A stretch of 64,000 nucleotides of DNA. Source: an uncultured Litoreibacter sp. (lineage in GTDB: Bacteria; Pseudomonadota; Alphaproteobacteria; Rhodobacterales; Rhodobacteraceae). Where the stretch lies: NCBI GenBank assembly GCA_947504205.1, contig CANNGL010000005.1, forward strand, positions 118,751-182,750, given 5' to 3'. Every line of letters starts with the position of its first letter. Within the stretch, counting starts at the first letter, position 1. The position numbers and the translations under genes are program-made. The notes below the pieces were generated by a model. It made no database searches, was not told the DNA's origin, and saw only the letters and a program-made list of their open reading frames with translations. Below, piece by piece: positions 9,915 through 18,641 of the stretch.

Positions 9915-11279
9915 ATGGCGACAATTTGGGCTGAAACCGCATTGCTGGGCGATGGCTGGGCCTCCGATGTGCGCGTCGATATAGATGCGGCCGGTCGTAT
10001 CGAAAATGTTCAGGAGAATACCCCCCAGGCCGGTGATCGCGTTGAGCTTCTGCTGCCGTCTCCGGTGAATGTGCACAGTCATGGATTTCAAAGGGCAATG
10101 GCTGGGCTGACAGAAAGACGCGGGCCAAACCCGACCGATAGTTTCTGGACTTGGCGCGAATTGATGTTCCGATTTCTAGATCGTTTGACGCCCGAGAATG
10201 TCGAGGCCATCGCTGCCTTTGTGCAGATGGAGATGCTTGAGGCGGGCTACAGCACTAATGCGGAATTCCATTATCTTCATCATCAACCGGGTGGCGTCCC
10301 CTATGGCAACATTGCCGAGATGTCGGAGCGTATTGCGGCGGCCACTGTGCAGACCGGGATTGGGCTCTGCCTGTTGCCAGTGCATTACGAATTCGGTGGT
10401 TGTGATGGCCGTGGCCTGACCGACGGGCAAATCCGATTTGGCAATTCGATGGAACGCTTCACGCAATTGCACGAAGCCGCCGTATCTGCCCTTGCTGAGT
10501 TACCAAATGACACGACCTATGGCGTGGCACCGCATTCCTTACGCGCGGTCGGCGCTGGGGATTTGCAATCATACCACAAGTTTTTTCCTCAAGGCCCAAT
10601 TCATATGCATCTTGCGGAGCAAGCGCCGGAGATAGAGGAGGTAGAGGCGGTTTGGGGCGCGCGCTCGGTGGAATGGGCGTTGGACAATATGGGTTTGGAT
10701 GAACGTTGGTGCTTGATCCACTGTACACAGATGACGCCAGATGAAACGGCTCGTCTTGCGGCGACCCGCGCCGTGGCAGGTCTGTGTCCGATCACTGAAA
10801 GTAGTCTTGGAGACGGAATTTTTGACGGAGTCCGTTGGACCGACAACAACGGCAGGTTTGCAATCGGCTCGGACAGCAACATTCGGATTTCGCTGTCGGA
10901 AGAATTGCGGACCCTCGACTATTCGCAGCGGCTGCGCGACGGCACACGGGCGGCTTTGGCAACAGCAGAGCATTCGACTGGGCGCAGGCTGTATGAGAAC
11001 ATCCTTCAAGGCGGCGCGCAGGCGACGGGACGACAGGCCGGACGACTTGAGACGGGTTACTGGGCGGACATGTTGGCGCTCGATACACGGTCGGAATTTC
11101 TCTATGGATTGGAAGGGGACACGCTTCTGGATGGATGGATCTTTGCGGGCGATGATCGGTTGGTTTGTGATGTCTGGTCCGCTGGTCGACATATGGTGAA
11201 GGGCGGGGAACATATCCATCGGTCGAAGATCTTGGCGGATTACCTGAAGACGCTCAATGCCCTGAAAGAGGCATTATGA
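9915..11279 (+). CDS. hutF: Formimidoylglutamate deiminase
   Basis: Deiminates N-formimino-L-glutamate to N-formyl-L-glutamate, which HutG then cleaves. This is a 454-residue amidohydrolase with the metal-binding VNVHSHGFQRAM motif, a FWTWRELMF segment, the IHMHLAEQ histidine, a WCLIHCTQM histidine and a GSDSNIRIS aspartate. An in-frame TTG at 9852 would add 21 residues, but they run into the operator region and do not resemble the family, so ATG 9915 is chosen. It is divergent from hutI and overlaps hutC by 4 nt. Confidence 0.96.
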   Translation: MATIWAETALLGDGWASDVRVDIDAAGRIENVQENTPQAGDRVELLLPSPVNVHSHGFQRAMAGLTERRGPNPTDSFWTWRELMFRFLDRLTPENVEAIAAFVQMEMLEAGYSTNAEFHYLHHQPGGVPYGNIAEMSERIAAATVQTGIGLCLLPVHYEFGGCDGRGLTDGQIRFGNSMERFTQLHEAAVSALAELPNDTTYGVAPHSLRAVGAGDLQSYHKFFPQGPIHMHLAEQAPEIEEVEAVWGARSVEWALDNMGLDERWCLIHCTQMTPDETARLAATRAVAGLCPITESSLGDGIFDGVRWTDNNGRFAIGSDSNIRISLSEELRTLDYSQRLRDGTRAALATAEHSTGRRLYENILQGGAQATGRQAGRLETGYWADMLALDTRSEFLYGLEGDTLLDGWIFAGDDRLVCDVWSAGRHMVKGGEHIHRSKILADYLKTLNALKEAL

Positions 11280-11977
11280 CCGTGTCCGCTTTTCAAACTT
11301 GGCAAAGCGTGCAGAACGAGGTTCTGCGCCGCATTCATGCGCGTGAGTGGAAACCAGGTGACTTAATTCCAAACGAGATTGATCTTGCACAGGAGTTTGG
11401 TTGCTCTCGGACAACTGTAAATCGTGCGCTGCGCTCACTGGCCGAAAGCGGGTTGTTGGACCGGCGACGCAAAGCGGGAACGCGCATCGCAGCGCAGCCA
11501 GTGGCGAAGGCGACCCTCGATATTGCAGTCATCCGACACGAGATAGAAGAACAGGGTAAGCGATATTGCTATCAGCTTATCGACAGGTCACTTCGCGTAC
11601 CGCCTGCTGCCGTCAGCGGTGCGATGAACACCAGAGCTGAAGATCCATTGTTGCACATCCGGGCGCTTCATCTGGCGGATAACGCGCCTTATGCGTTGGA
11701 AGATCGTTGGATCAACACGGGTGTGGTCCCGGAGGCGCTGCAGGAAGATTTCCTGAAGATCAGTGCAAATGAATGGCTACTGGAACATGCACCCTACACG
11801 CGCGGTGACATTGCATTTTTGGCAGCATCAGCAAGTGAGCGAGATGCGCGAGATCTGGGCTGTCCTGTGGATAGCGCCGTTCTGGCAATAGATAGGCTGA
11901 CTTGGGACAAGGACGCATCGGTGACCAAGGTGTCGATCCATTTTGTTCCGGGCCATCGCCTGAAGACCAATCTGTAA
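11276..11977 (+). CDS. hutC: Histidine utilisation repressor, GntR/HutC family
   Basis: DNA-binding repressor of the hut operons that responds to urocanate in characterised relatives. The N-terminal 75 residues form a winged helix-turn-helix (EFGCSRTTVNRALRSLAESG), and residues from about 85 to 230 form the UTRA ligand-binding domain. Total length is 233 residues. It is translationally coupled to hutF, so it is probably autoregulated through the TGTATACA site. The 226 bp after its stop hold no recognisable gene. Confidence 0.95.
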   Translation: MTVSAFQTWQSVQNEVLRRIHAREWKPGDLIPNEIDLAQEFGCSRTTVNRALRSLAESGLLDRRRKAGTRIAAQPVAKATLDIAVIRHEIEEQGKRYCYQLIDRSLRVPPAAVSGAMNTRAEDPLLHIRALHLADNAPYALEDRWINTGVVPEALQEDFLKISANEWLLEHAPYTRGDIAFLAASASERDARDLGCPVDSAVLAIDRLTWDKDASVTKVSIHFVPGHRLKTNL

Positions 11978-12237
11978 AGGGGTTCAAGTCCAAGGCGGTT
12001 TCTCTTTGTCTAGGTATTGAATGGTCTTAGAGTAGGGCTGGAAGGTGAAACACATGCCCGGCTGTATCAGAGAATTCAGACGCCGATTGACTGGAAAATG
12101 GTCGTCTCGCTCGTCTTGGCCGTGTTTCGTTATCAATTGCCGGAGTTCTCCCACTTCCTGACATTTCTCCTCGCGGGTGCAATGCACCTGAACTTGGTTT
12201 CGCTGTGAGCCCGGCGAATGAAATGACTGGAATTCTG

Positions 12238-13023
12238 ATGACTTTGATCGAAAATCTGGACGCAACTCAGACCGCGTATCGACGGGATGGCGTTGTACTT
12301 TTGAGGGATGTTCTCTCACATGACTGGCTGCAAAAGTTGCGCGATGCAGTGGATGCGGAAGTTCTCAAAGGGGACCGGTATTTTGCTTACAAAAACATGC
12401 GTGAGAACCCGGGTACCTTTCGGGACTATTGCCTGAACTCAGACATCGGGCAGCGTGTGGCCGAGGTTGCGGGCAGTTCGTGGACATCGCTGATCTACGA
12501 TCAAATCTTCGCAAAGGAACCCGGCACAAAAACACAAACGGGTTGGCATACGGATCAGCCATATTGGCCAGTACAGGGGCCGATCATGACTATGTGGATA
12601 GCACTTGATCCGGTAGACCCCGACAACGGCGCGTTGGAATTTGTGCGAGGCTCTCATTCGTGGGGGGCAAAGTATCGGCCGTTCAAAACTGATCAGCTGG
12701 GGGCGTTTTCGCACTATCTTGAAAAGAACAATCCCGACTATGTGGATATGCCGGATTTCGAAGCGGATCGGGCGAAGTATGATATTTTTCATTTCGAAGA
12801 AATGAATCCCGGGGATGCGTTGGCGTTTGACGGAATGTCCGTGCATTCGGCAATGGGAAATCGCACGTCAACTCGCCGACGACGCGGCTACGCAATCCGG
12901 TTTGCCGTCGATGGCGCGACTTACGACCCACGCGATGAAGTAACCGAATGGTTGCACGACGAGCATCTAGAAAAGGGAGCGCCATTCCGGGGTGGACGCT
13001 TCCCGGTGATCTACGAGGCATGA
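12238..13023 (+). CDS. Phytanoyl-CoA dioxygenase (PhyH) family Fe(II)/2-oxoglutarate oxygenase
   Basis: A 261-residue non-heme iron oxygenase of the PhyH superfamily, expected to hydroxylate a small substrate with O2 and 2-oxoglutarate. The iron facial triad is visible as His104-x-Asp106 (GWHTDQPYW) and His203 (SVHSAMGNRT). The arginine run after it (about 213-216) can supply the 2-oxoglutarate-binding Arg. GTG 12205 and ATG 12223 are alternative in-frame starts; 12238 begins the conserved domain. It stands between hutC and the convergent P450 operon, with only 10 nt to the P450 stop. The substrate is unknown; family members include ectoine hydroxylases, but the ectoine genes are not here. 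Confidence 0.82.
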   Translation: MTLIENLDATQTAYRRDGVVLLRDVLSHDWLQKLRDAVDAEVLKGDRYFAYKNMRENPGTFRDYCLNSDIGQRVAEVAGSSWTSLIYDQIFAKEPGTKTQTGWHTDQPYWPVQGPIMTMWIALDPVDPDNGALEFVRGSHSWGAKYRPFKTDQLGAFSHYLEKNNPDYVDMPDFEADRAKYDIFHFEEMNPGDALAFDGMSVHSAMGNRTSTRRRRGYAIRFAVDGATYDPRDEVTEWLHDEHLEKGAPFRGGRFPVIYEA

Positions 13024-13033
13024 TCAACAGAGG

Positions 13034-14239
13034 TCAGTTATCAAGTTGAGCTATCAGCTTCGTCACCAGACTGAACATCGGGGAGTGGTCGAATTCGACT
13101 TCCCCGATTTGCAGTTTTGGGTGGCGGGCTGAGAGCAGGCGGATGACGTCCTCGACCTCTGCTGTGACGGCAAATCGCCCGATGCAGGAGAAGATGCCAC
13201 CACCGAAGTTCATATGTGGGGGCTCGTCGGTCCGGTCGATGTCAAATACATCCGGTTCCGAATAGTATCTGTCATCCCAATGTGTTGCGCCGATATTTGC
13301 AAGAATTGGCGTGCCAGCAGGCAAAGGTACGCCGCCGATCTCGCAATCCTCCAAAACTTCTCTGGAGGTTGAGATGGTGCGGGGATGGTAGCGCATCACT
13401 TCGCGCACAGCTTGAGGGATTAATGAGGGGTCCGCATGTAGCCGTGCCCAAATGTCGGGGCGCGACGCGAGTTCGACGACGGCCAAGGCGATCTGGTGTG
13501 AACTGTTGTCGGTATTCGCTTCTGCCAGCTTAATCACCCAGTTCCGCAAATCATGCTCTGTCAGCTGACCCGCCTGTTCTGCGCGGATCATGTCCGACAG
13601 GAGGTCGTTGCTCAAATTGTCTCGCCGGGCTGCGATGTGTTTGTCAGCATAGTCGATCAAGGCCTCAAAGGCCGCGACGATTGCGGGGGTATGATCTGGG
13701 TTACGCGTATGCACCTGTTGTACCGTATGGGAGGTGCGCGCCACAAATTCCGCATCTTCAAAGGGCGCTCCAATCCAATAGCAATAGACCGCAGACGGTA
13801 CTGGGTCACACAATGTGGAAATCAGATCGACGGGCCTGTCTGTGGGTACTGCATCGATAACTCGCTGAACGGTGCCACTAATTTCAGATCGAAACGCTGC
13901 GATGCCGTCCTCGCTCATCAGCTTTGTCATTGGACGGCGCAGGTCGCGACGGCGATCTCCACGGTTGAAAAATGAAATGGAGTTACGTTTGTAATCCAGC
14001 GGCCGCCCTTCCGGCAGCCCGAGAACATCCATTAGTTTCGGATGACCGGTTCCCAGGCGACGATCTATGATGGCGCGTCTGCACAGATCGTAGTCCAGCA
14101 ATTCAACCCCGCGCGCACTTCGCGCGATTTTCCAACGCTGCGCCCACTTCGCCAGCACCTGAAACGGCCGCTCTGCATAAGCGGCAGATGCAAAATCCAA
14201 CTCGGGTAGATGCATAAGATCAGGTGCAAGTGAGGTCAT
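13034..14239 (-). CDS. Cytochrome P450 with atypical active-site motifs
   Basis: A soluble bacterial P450 of 401 residues. The heme loop is NFGGGIFSCIG with the Cys352 thiolate, and an EVMR motif stands for the K-helix ExxR. Two departures from the family are visible. The residue usually His before the heme Cys is Phe, and the I-helix stretch reads EANTDNSSH where most monooxygenases have AGx(D/E)T, so the glycine and the catalytic Thr are replaced. The start is ATG 14239, 4 nt after the stop of the Rieske oxygenase gene, which fixes the operon. An upstream extension to 14356 would run into that gene. No dedicated ferredoxin or reductase is adjacent. The substrate is unknown. Confidence 0.88.
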   Translation of the reverse strand: MTSLAPDLMHLPELDFASAAYAERPFQVLAKWAQRWKIARSARGVELLDYDLCRRAIIDRRLGTGHPKLMDVLGLPEGRPLDYKRNSISFFNRGDRRRDLRRPMTKLMSEDGIAAFRSEISGTVQRVIDAVPTDRPVDLISTLCDPVPSAVYCYWIGAPFEDAEFVARTSHTVQQVHTRNPDHTPAIVAAFEALIDYADKHIAARRDNLSNDLLSDMIRAEQAGQLTEHDLRNWVIKLAEANTDNSSHQIALAVVELASRPDIWARLHADPSLIPQAVREVMRYHPRTISTSREVLEDCEIGGVPLPAGTPILANIGATHWDDRYYSEPDVFDIDRTDEPPHMNFGGGIFSCIGRFAVTAEVEDVIRLLSARHPKLQIGEVEFDHSPMFSLVTKLIAQLDN

Positions 14240-14243
14240 TTGG

Positions 14244-15284
14244 TCATTCCGCAGCCTTTCGGTCTGTGCCTTCCGCCGCGATGGCGCGATCCAGCATAAC
14301 ACGGAATGTCTTGGCTCCAGCGTCCAATCCCAGATCAATATTTGGGGTCCTCGCATGCTTCATGCCGAGATGCACCTTCTCCAGCACTTCACGATCTTCT
14401 TCGAAAGCAATGCGGGCGCCGTCATTCATGAATTTCGACACCTCGGCATCATCGGGGCGGCCATTTCGATGTTGGAACCAGAAATAGCGGCTCGTATCTT
14501 CGTCGATAGGTGTCATGAAGTTATAGCTGATGTTGATGAAGGTCTTGTCGACCGGATCGAACCCATATCCCCCGGTGCCGACAGGCGTATAAATTGACTT
14601 GTTCAAACCAATCGCAGGCAGGCACATCTCGTAGTGTTGGAGGCGATCGCAATCACCTTCAAACTCTACCAGTTTGGCGTAGTAAGGTGAGGGTGGTTTT
14701 TTCGAAATCCAGCGCGAAACGATCACGCCACGATCGGTTTTCTCCAAATTCAACGGCTCGTCATCCGTGCCCGCACCCGCAAATGATGTGACGTGGACCC
14801 AAGCGACATGAGATGGATCCAGCAGGTTATCGCAAATCCACAAGTAGTGACAATCGATGTCGAGAACCCCACCGTCCGTGAGACCCCAAGACGGGTCGTC
14901 AAAATTCTCAATGGGAAAGATCTTGTCTGGATCGGCAAGTTCGGGATCACCCATCCAGATCCACAAGAGACGGTAGCGGTCCACAACCGGGTAGGATTTC
15001 ACGACTGCGCGGCGTGGGATGGACACGGATTGTGTAGGCGCAGCAACGCAGGTGCCCGAACAGTCAAATGTCAGGCCGTGGTAACCACATTCAACGTGAT
15101 CGCCCTTCAAGCTACCGTTAGACAAAGGCAATTTTCGATGAGGGCACGCATCTTCCAACGCAACAGGTGCGCCATCTTCTTGCCGATACAGAACGATGTT
15201 CTCGCCCAGATAAGTTTCCGCGCGGAGTTCTCGACCGATGTCCTTGCTCCAGGCTGCAACATACCAGCAGTTCTTCAGAAACAT
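14244..15284 (-). CDS. Rieske non-heme iron oxygenase, vanillate O-demethylase (VanA)-like
   Basis: A 346-residue ring-hydroxylating or demethylating oxygenase. The Rieske cluster ligands are Cys47-x-His49 and Cys66-xx-His69. The mononuclear iron site is Asn153-xx-Asp156-xx-His159-xxxx-His164 (DNLLDPSHVAWVH). Relatives remove O- or N-methyl groups or hydroxylate small carboxylates. ATG 15284 (MFLKNCWYVAAW) matches the family start; 12 upstream codons are ignored. An ATTAG-N5-CTAAT site lies 87 nt upstream, and the LysR gene precedes it on the same strand. The P450 follows after 4 nt. No reductase partner is adjacent; the Rieske ferredoxin at 18642 is a possible donor. Confidence 0.9.
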   Translation of the reverse strand: MFLKNCWYVAAWSKDIGRELRAETYLGENIVLYRQEDGAPVALEDACPHRKLPLSNGSLKGDHVECGYHGLTFDCSGTCVAAPTQSVSIPRRAVVKSYPVVDRYRLLWIWMGDPELADPDKIFPIENFDDPSWGLTDGGVLDIDCHYLWICDNLLDPSHVAWVHVTSFAGAGTDDEPLNLEKTDRGVIVSRWISKKPPSPYYAKLVEFEGDCDRLQHYEMCLPAIGLNKSIYTPVGTGGYGFDPVDKTFINISYNFMTPIDEDTSRYFWFQHRNGRPDDAEVSKFMNDGARIAFEEDREVLEKVHLGMKHARTPNIDLGLDAGAKTFRVMLDRAIAAEGTDRKAAE

Positions 15285-15370
15285 GTTATCGCGCTCCGTT
15301 TGGCAGGAAGGTGAAAGCATAATGCAGCGATTAGATCATCTTGCACCATGCCGGAATCGTAATGACTTAC

Positions 15371-15385
15371 ATTAGAGAAACTAAT
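15371..15385. promoter_or_regulatory. LysR-type operator upstream of the Rieske/P450 operon
   Basis: Perfect dyad ATTAG-N5-CTAAT. CTAAT is the half-site known for E. coli GcvA, and the adjacent LysR is GcvA-like. It overlaps the LysR stop codon and is repeated with identical spacing at 16311. Confidence 0.6.
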
Positions 15386-16310
15386 CGGTATTTTGAGATA
15401 GTGGTGGAATGTCGGGTTGAGACGCCGCTTCGGATTTCACCCAATCGAGAAAGATCGAGGCTTTGTCGCTGTCGCGGGTTTCAGGCCGCCTGACCAGCCA
15501 ATAGCTGTAGTAGGATTTGCTGACCTGAGGAAAGGGTCGGACCAATCGCCCGTCGCAAAGTGCGTCGATCACCAGAGGTTCTCGCCCCAAGGCGACGCCG
15601 AGGCCCTCGATGGCCGCTTGCACCACCATGTTCGATTGGCCGAGCTGTCGTGTGCGCAGTGGTTTGGGCAGCGCAATGTCGTTGTCGCGTGCCCAGAAAT
15701 CCCACGTTGGACTGGACTCACCGCGGGGCAGGTTTTCGTCGATCAAAAGCGTGGTTTTCGCCAGATCCTCGATGCTCTTTAGCTGCGGTAATAGCGCTGG
15801 GGAGCAGACAGGAAAGAGGCGCTCACCCATCAATAAATCAATGGAAAGGCTTGTCTCGTTGCCTTTCTCATATCTAATGCCGACATCTGCGTCTGAGGCG
15901 GAAAACGGGCGTTCCCCTGTGTCTGTGGCGATTGAAATGGATAAGTCTGGATGCGCCAGATCGAAGCGTAGCAGACGCGGAAATAACCAGTTAAACGCAA
16001 ACCCCGGCAAGCATGAGATAACAATAGTGCGGTCGGCGCGGCGTTTGTCACGTAGCTGAGCGCAGACCTCGGAAATGCGCCCCAGTCCTTCGGAAATGGC
16101 CAGCGCCAATTGTTCTCCCTCTCGCGTCGGGCGCGAGTGCCGCGCGCCGCGCAAGAGCAGATCCTGCCCCAGCCATTCCTCAAGTGACTTGACGTGTTGG
16201 CTAACTGCGCTTTGGCTCACACCCAGTTCAGTGGCTGCAGCAGAAAAACCCGACAGACGTACGACGGCTTCGAAAGCGCGCAAGGCAGAGTAGGGGAGAT
16301 TGATGATCAT
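15381..16310 (-). CDS. LysR-family regulator, GcvA-like
   Basis: A 309-residue transcription factor with an N-terminal helix-turn-helix (FSAAATELGVSQSAVSQHVK, about residues 20-40) and a C-terminal periplasmic-binding-like effector domain. The GcvA-like subtype is suggested by the SALRAFEAVVRLSGF start and the later LLIDEN and GLGVALGREPLV segments. ATG 16310 is preferred, because upstream codons to 16346 would overlap the divergent promoter. It lies between, and probably controls, the Rieske/P450 genes and the divergent M29-like gene, since ATTAG-N5-CTAAT dyads occur at both ends. The effector is unknown. Confidence 0.88.
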   Translation of the reverse strand: MIINLPYSALRAFEAVVRLSGFSAAATELGVSQSAVSQHVKSLEEWLGQDLLLRGARHSRPTREGEQLALAISEGLGRISEVCAQLRDKRRADRTIVISCLPGFAFNWLFPRLLRFDLAHPDLSISIATDTGERPFSASDADVGIRYEKGNETSLSIDLLMGERLFPVCSPALLPQLKSIEDLAKTTLLIDENLPRGESSPTWDFWARDNDIALPKPLRTRQLGQSNMVVQAAIEGLGVALGREPLVIDALCDGRLVRPFPQVSKSYYSYWLVRRPETRDSDKASIFLDWVKSEAASQPDIPPLSQNTD

Positions 16311-16325
16311 ATTAGCCACTCTAAT
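16311..16325. promoter_or_regulatory. LysR-type operator between LysR and the M29-like gene
   Basis: Perfect dyad ATTAG-N5-CTAAT directly abutting the LysR start codon, 78 nt upstream of the M29-like ATG. It has the same half-sites and spacing as the site at 15371, which supports autoregulation plus control of both flanking operons. Confidence 0.65.
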
Positions 16326-16403
16326 GCTTACCATTATTACATTCAAATATTCACACGGCCCCTCTGTCGGTAGCGTTCATGCGTTGTTAGTGCGGGACAC
16401 CTG

Positions 16404-17489
16404 ATGTCAGACATGACGCCAGAACGCGGTGCGAGAAACTTGCTCCAAAACTGTGCCAAGGCGCAGGCCGGAGAGCGTTTGCTGATCGCCTATGAACCTG
16501 CCGAGTTCGGATATTTTGACAAAGATGCGGTTGGTGTTGTCACACGCGCTGCCCAGGCAATGGACCTTCTGGTCGACTCCGTTGATGTTGGGTTCAATCC
16601 GGACAATCCGCATTTGCCGACTGACTTGCTGGAGCGCTTTGAGGCTGCTGACATCATTTTGTTTCTTGCGCGACTGGGCGATCAACTGCGGTTCTCGGAA
16701 ATGCCCAAGGGCAAGAAGATCATCGTAAGCTTTGCTCTGACGCGGGAGCTCTTTGGATCTGGCTTTTCCAATGCGCACCACGATGCGTTCATGGAGATCA
16801 AGCACGAAGTCAATTCCCTTCTGGCCACGGCACAGGATGTACGCATCACTTGCTCGTTGGGGACAGACATACGCGGGCGGCCAGAGATGAATTTGGAGAA
16901 AGATGGCGACACGTCGATCCTGCGTTTCCCAATGTCAGTCTTTACACCGGTTCCGGCCCATAGTTTCAGCGGGCGCGTCGCCATGACTTTTTTGACCGGT
17001 ACCGGGTCGCGTTATTACGACGACTATACCATCGAGTTTGATCAACCCGTTTTCGCCGTGATGAAGAGCGGCCGTTTGCAGCGGTTCGAAGGCGTACCGG
17101 CAGATGCAGCACTTGCGGAGGCGCAGTATGATCGGGTTGCTTCCATGTTCGGAATTGATCGGGAGTTTGTTCATTCCTGGCATGCCGGGATGCATCCTGG
17201 TTGCGGGTATCCTTGGGACATGCGCGATAACTACGAACGGTGGGGTGGCGCAGCGTTTGGTAATCCACGGATCCTGCATTTTCACACCTGCGGTGCCTAT
17301 GCCCCGGGCGAGATCAGTTGGAACGTCTTCGATCCCAGCATCGAAATCGATGGAACGACGTATTGGGAGCAGGGTGCGTTCCGCGTGGACCGTCTGCCGC
17401 ACGGCTTAGACATATTGGATCAGTATCCTTGTGCTGCACGGCTGTTTGCCCATCCCGACCATGATATCGGTTTGCGCAATGCCAGCTAA
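16404..17489 (+). CDS. Peptidase M29 / NicX-like metalloenzyme
   Basis: A 361-residue soluble protein. The overall pattern recalls the aminopeptidase T (M29) fold, which also includes 2,5-dihydroxypyridine dioxygenase NicX of nicotinate degradation. Visible features are an N-terminal alpha/beta half, a charged GTDIRGRPEMNLEKDGD middle, and a His/Gly-rich stretch around residues 252-268 (HSWHAGMHPGCGYPW) followed by LHFHTCG, which could bind metal. Placement among oxygenases favours a ring-opening or hydrolytic catabolic step over general peptide cleavage, but that is inference. It is divergent from the LysR gene behind an ATTAG-N5-CTAAT site. The family call is moderately sure and the function is not. 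Confidence 0.55.
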   Translation: MSDMTPERGARNLLQNCAKAQAGERLLIAYEPAEFGYFDKDAVGVVTRAAQAMDLLVDSVDVGFNPDNPHLPTDLLERFEAADIILFLARLGDQLRFSEMPKGKKIIVSFALTRELFGSGFSNAHHDAFMEIKHEVNSLLATAQDVRITCSLGTDIRGRPEMNLEKDGDTSILRFPMSVFTPVPAHSFSGRVAMTFLTGTGSRYYDDYTIEFDQPVFAVMKSGRLQRFEGVPADAALAEAQYDRVASMFGIDREFVHSWHAGMHPGCGYPWDMRDNYERWGGAAFGNPRILHFHTCGAYAPGEISWNVFDPSIEIDGTTYWEQGAFRVDRLPHGLDILDQYPCAARLFAHPDHDIGLRNAS

Positions 17490-17529
17490 GGCCCTCTGTG
17501 GTCTCATAAATTCGTAAAATCGGTCCGGT

Positions 17530-17548
17530 GATCAACACGGGCTTGATC
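17530..17548. promoter_or_regulatory. Dyad upstream of the desaturase operon
   Basis: GATCAA (17530-17535) and TTGATC (17543-17548) form a perfect dyad with a 7-nt spacer in the 199-bp gap between the M29-like gene and the desaturase-type gene. It is preceded by GGTCCGG, which has a distant complement at 17597-17603. A regulator site is possible; none is assigned. Confidence 0.35.
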
Positions 17549-17688
17549 GAATCGCGATCCATTGATTTATTTTGCAACTACTGGGGCCGAGACGAGCCGG
17601 ACCCCATGGTGCGGAGCACTCCCGTCTCCGGCGCTGGCGTAGCAGGACCACCCGTAGACCTGCGCTGGCAAGATATACGGAACACCTC

Positions 17689-18639
17689 ATGACAGACGCA
17701 ATCGTCACGCCGCTGACGCAAGCCTTGGCCGAAGGAAAGCTGACGCGCGAAGAGCTGAAATCGTTTATGCAAAGATCAAATATCCCGGCATTCCGCAGAC
17801 TTGCTCTGTGGCTGCTGGTGCTTGTCGCGACCACGACTTTGATCACGCTCGCTTGGGATAGCTGGCTGATCTGGCCGGCCATGTTCGTGCATGGCGTCGT
17901 GCTTGTGCACCACTTTTCGTTACAACACGAATGCGTGCATTACACAGTTTTCCGCACCCGTCGGCTAAACGATTTTGTTGGCCAAATCTGCGGCTTAATC
18001 ATCATCCTTCCGCACCGGTTCTTTCGATACGAGCATTGTGACCATCACACCTACACTCAGACAAAAGGTGAAGACCCAGAATTGATCGAGTTGCCGCAAA
18101 GCATTGGTGCGTATCTGCTTTATATTTCCGCTTTGCCTTACTGGCGTGGCAAGTTCACCGAGCTGTTTCGTCACGCCTCAGGTCGCCTGAACGAAGTGGA
18201 GTTGAGCTTTATTCCAAAAGTAGAACACGCCGCGGTCTATCGTGATGCGCGGATTATGCTTGCCCTCTATGCTATGTTGCTCTTGGCCAGCTTGGCGACG
18301 GGCTGGTGGGGATTGCTCTGGTACTGGATCATACCGCTGTTTTTGGGCGAACCTGTGATGCGGTTTATCCGGATGACTGAGCATGTCGGGCGCCCGACGA
18401 CTCCGCAGATGTCTGAAAACACGCGCACGAACCTGGTCTCTGCACCTTGGCGGTTTTTGGGCTGGAACATGAACTATCATGCGGAGCATCACTATGTGGC
18501 TTCTGTCCCGTTTCACGCACTGCCACAGCTACACGAAAAACTGAAAGATCACATCTTTGTCGAGCAGGGCGGCTATCTTGCAGCCCACCGCGACATCCTA
18601 CGCCAGATTTTAAACCGGCCAGCAAAGACAGAAATTTAG
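17689..18639 (+). CDS. Membrane diiron fatty-acid desaturase/hydroxylase family protein
   Basis: A 316-residue integral membrane oxygenase of the fatty acid desaturase superfamily. The three histidine boxes are HECVH (His80 to His84), HCDHH (His116 to His120) and HAEHH (His264 to His268). Hydrophobic helices lie at about 38-75, 95-110 and 220-250. ATG 17689 is chosen; the frame extends upstream to 17572 but that part is arginine-rich and not family-like. It is followed 2 nt later by a Rieske ferredoxin gene, which likely supplies electrons. Members act on lipids, alkanes or small amines and carboxylates; the location in a catabolic island argues for a small-molecule hydroxylase, which is inference. 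Confidence 0.85.
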   Translation: MTDAIVTPLTQALAEGKLTREELKSFMQRSNIPAFRRLALWLLVLVATTTLITLAWDSWLIWPAMFVHGVVLVHHFSLQHECVHYTVFRTRRLNDFVGQICGLIIILPHRFFRYEHCDHHTYTQTKGEDPELIELPQSIGAYLLYISALPYWRGKFTELFRHASGRLNEVELSFIPKVEHAAVYRDARIMLALYAMLLLASLATGWWGLLWYWIIPLFLGEPVMRFIRMTEHVGRPTTPQMSENTRTNLVSAPWRFLGWNMNYHAEHHYVASVPFHALPQLHEKLKDHIFVEQGGYLAAHRDILRQILNRPAKTEI

Positions 18640-18641
18640 GC

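Noticed and set aside
12017-12208. A 63-codon plus-strand frame before the PhyH gene
   Set aside because: No family match, no good ribosome-binding site; part of the leader region.
12238-13023. Ectoine hydroxylase (EctD)
   Set aside because: The iron triad fits the PhyH superfamily in general, but no ectABC genes are nearby and the conserved EctD signature was not seen.
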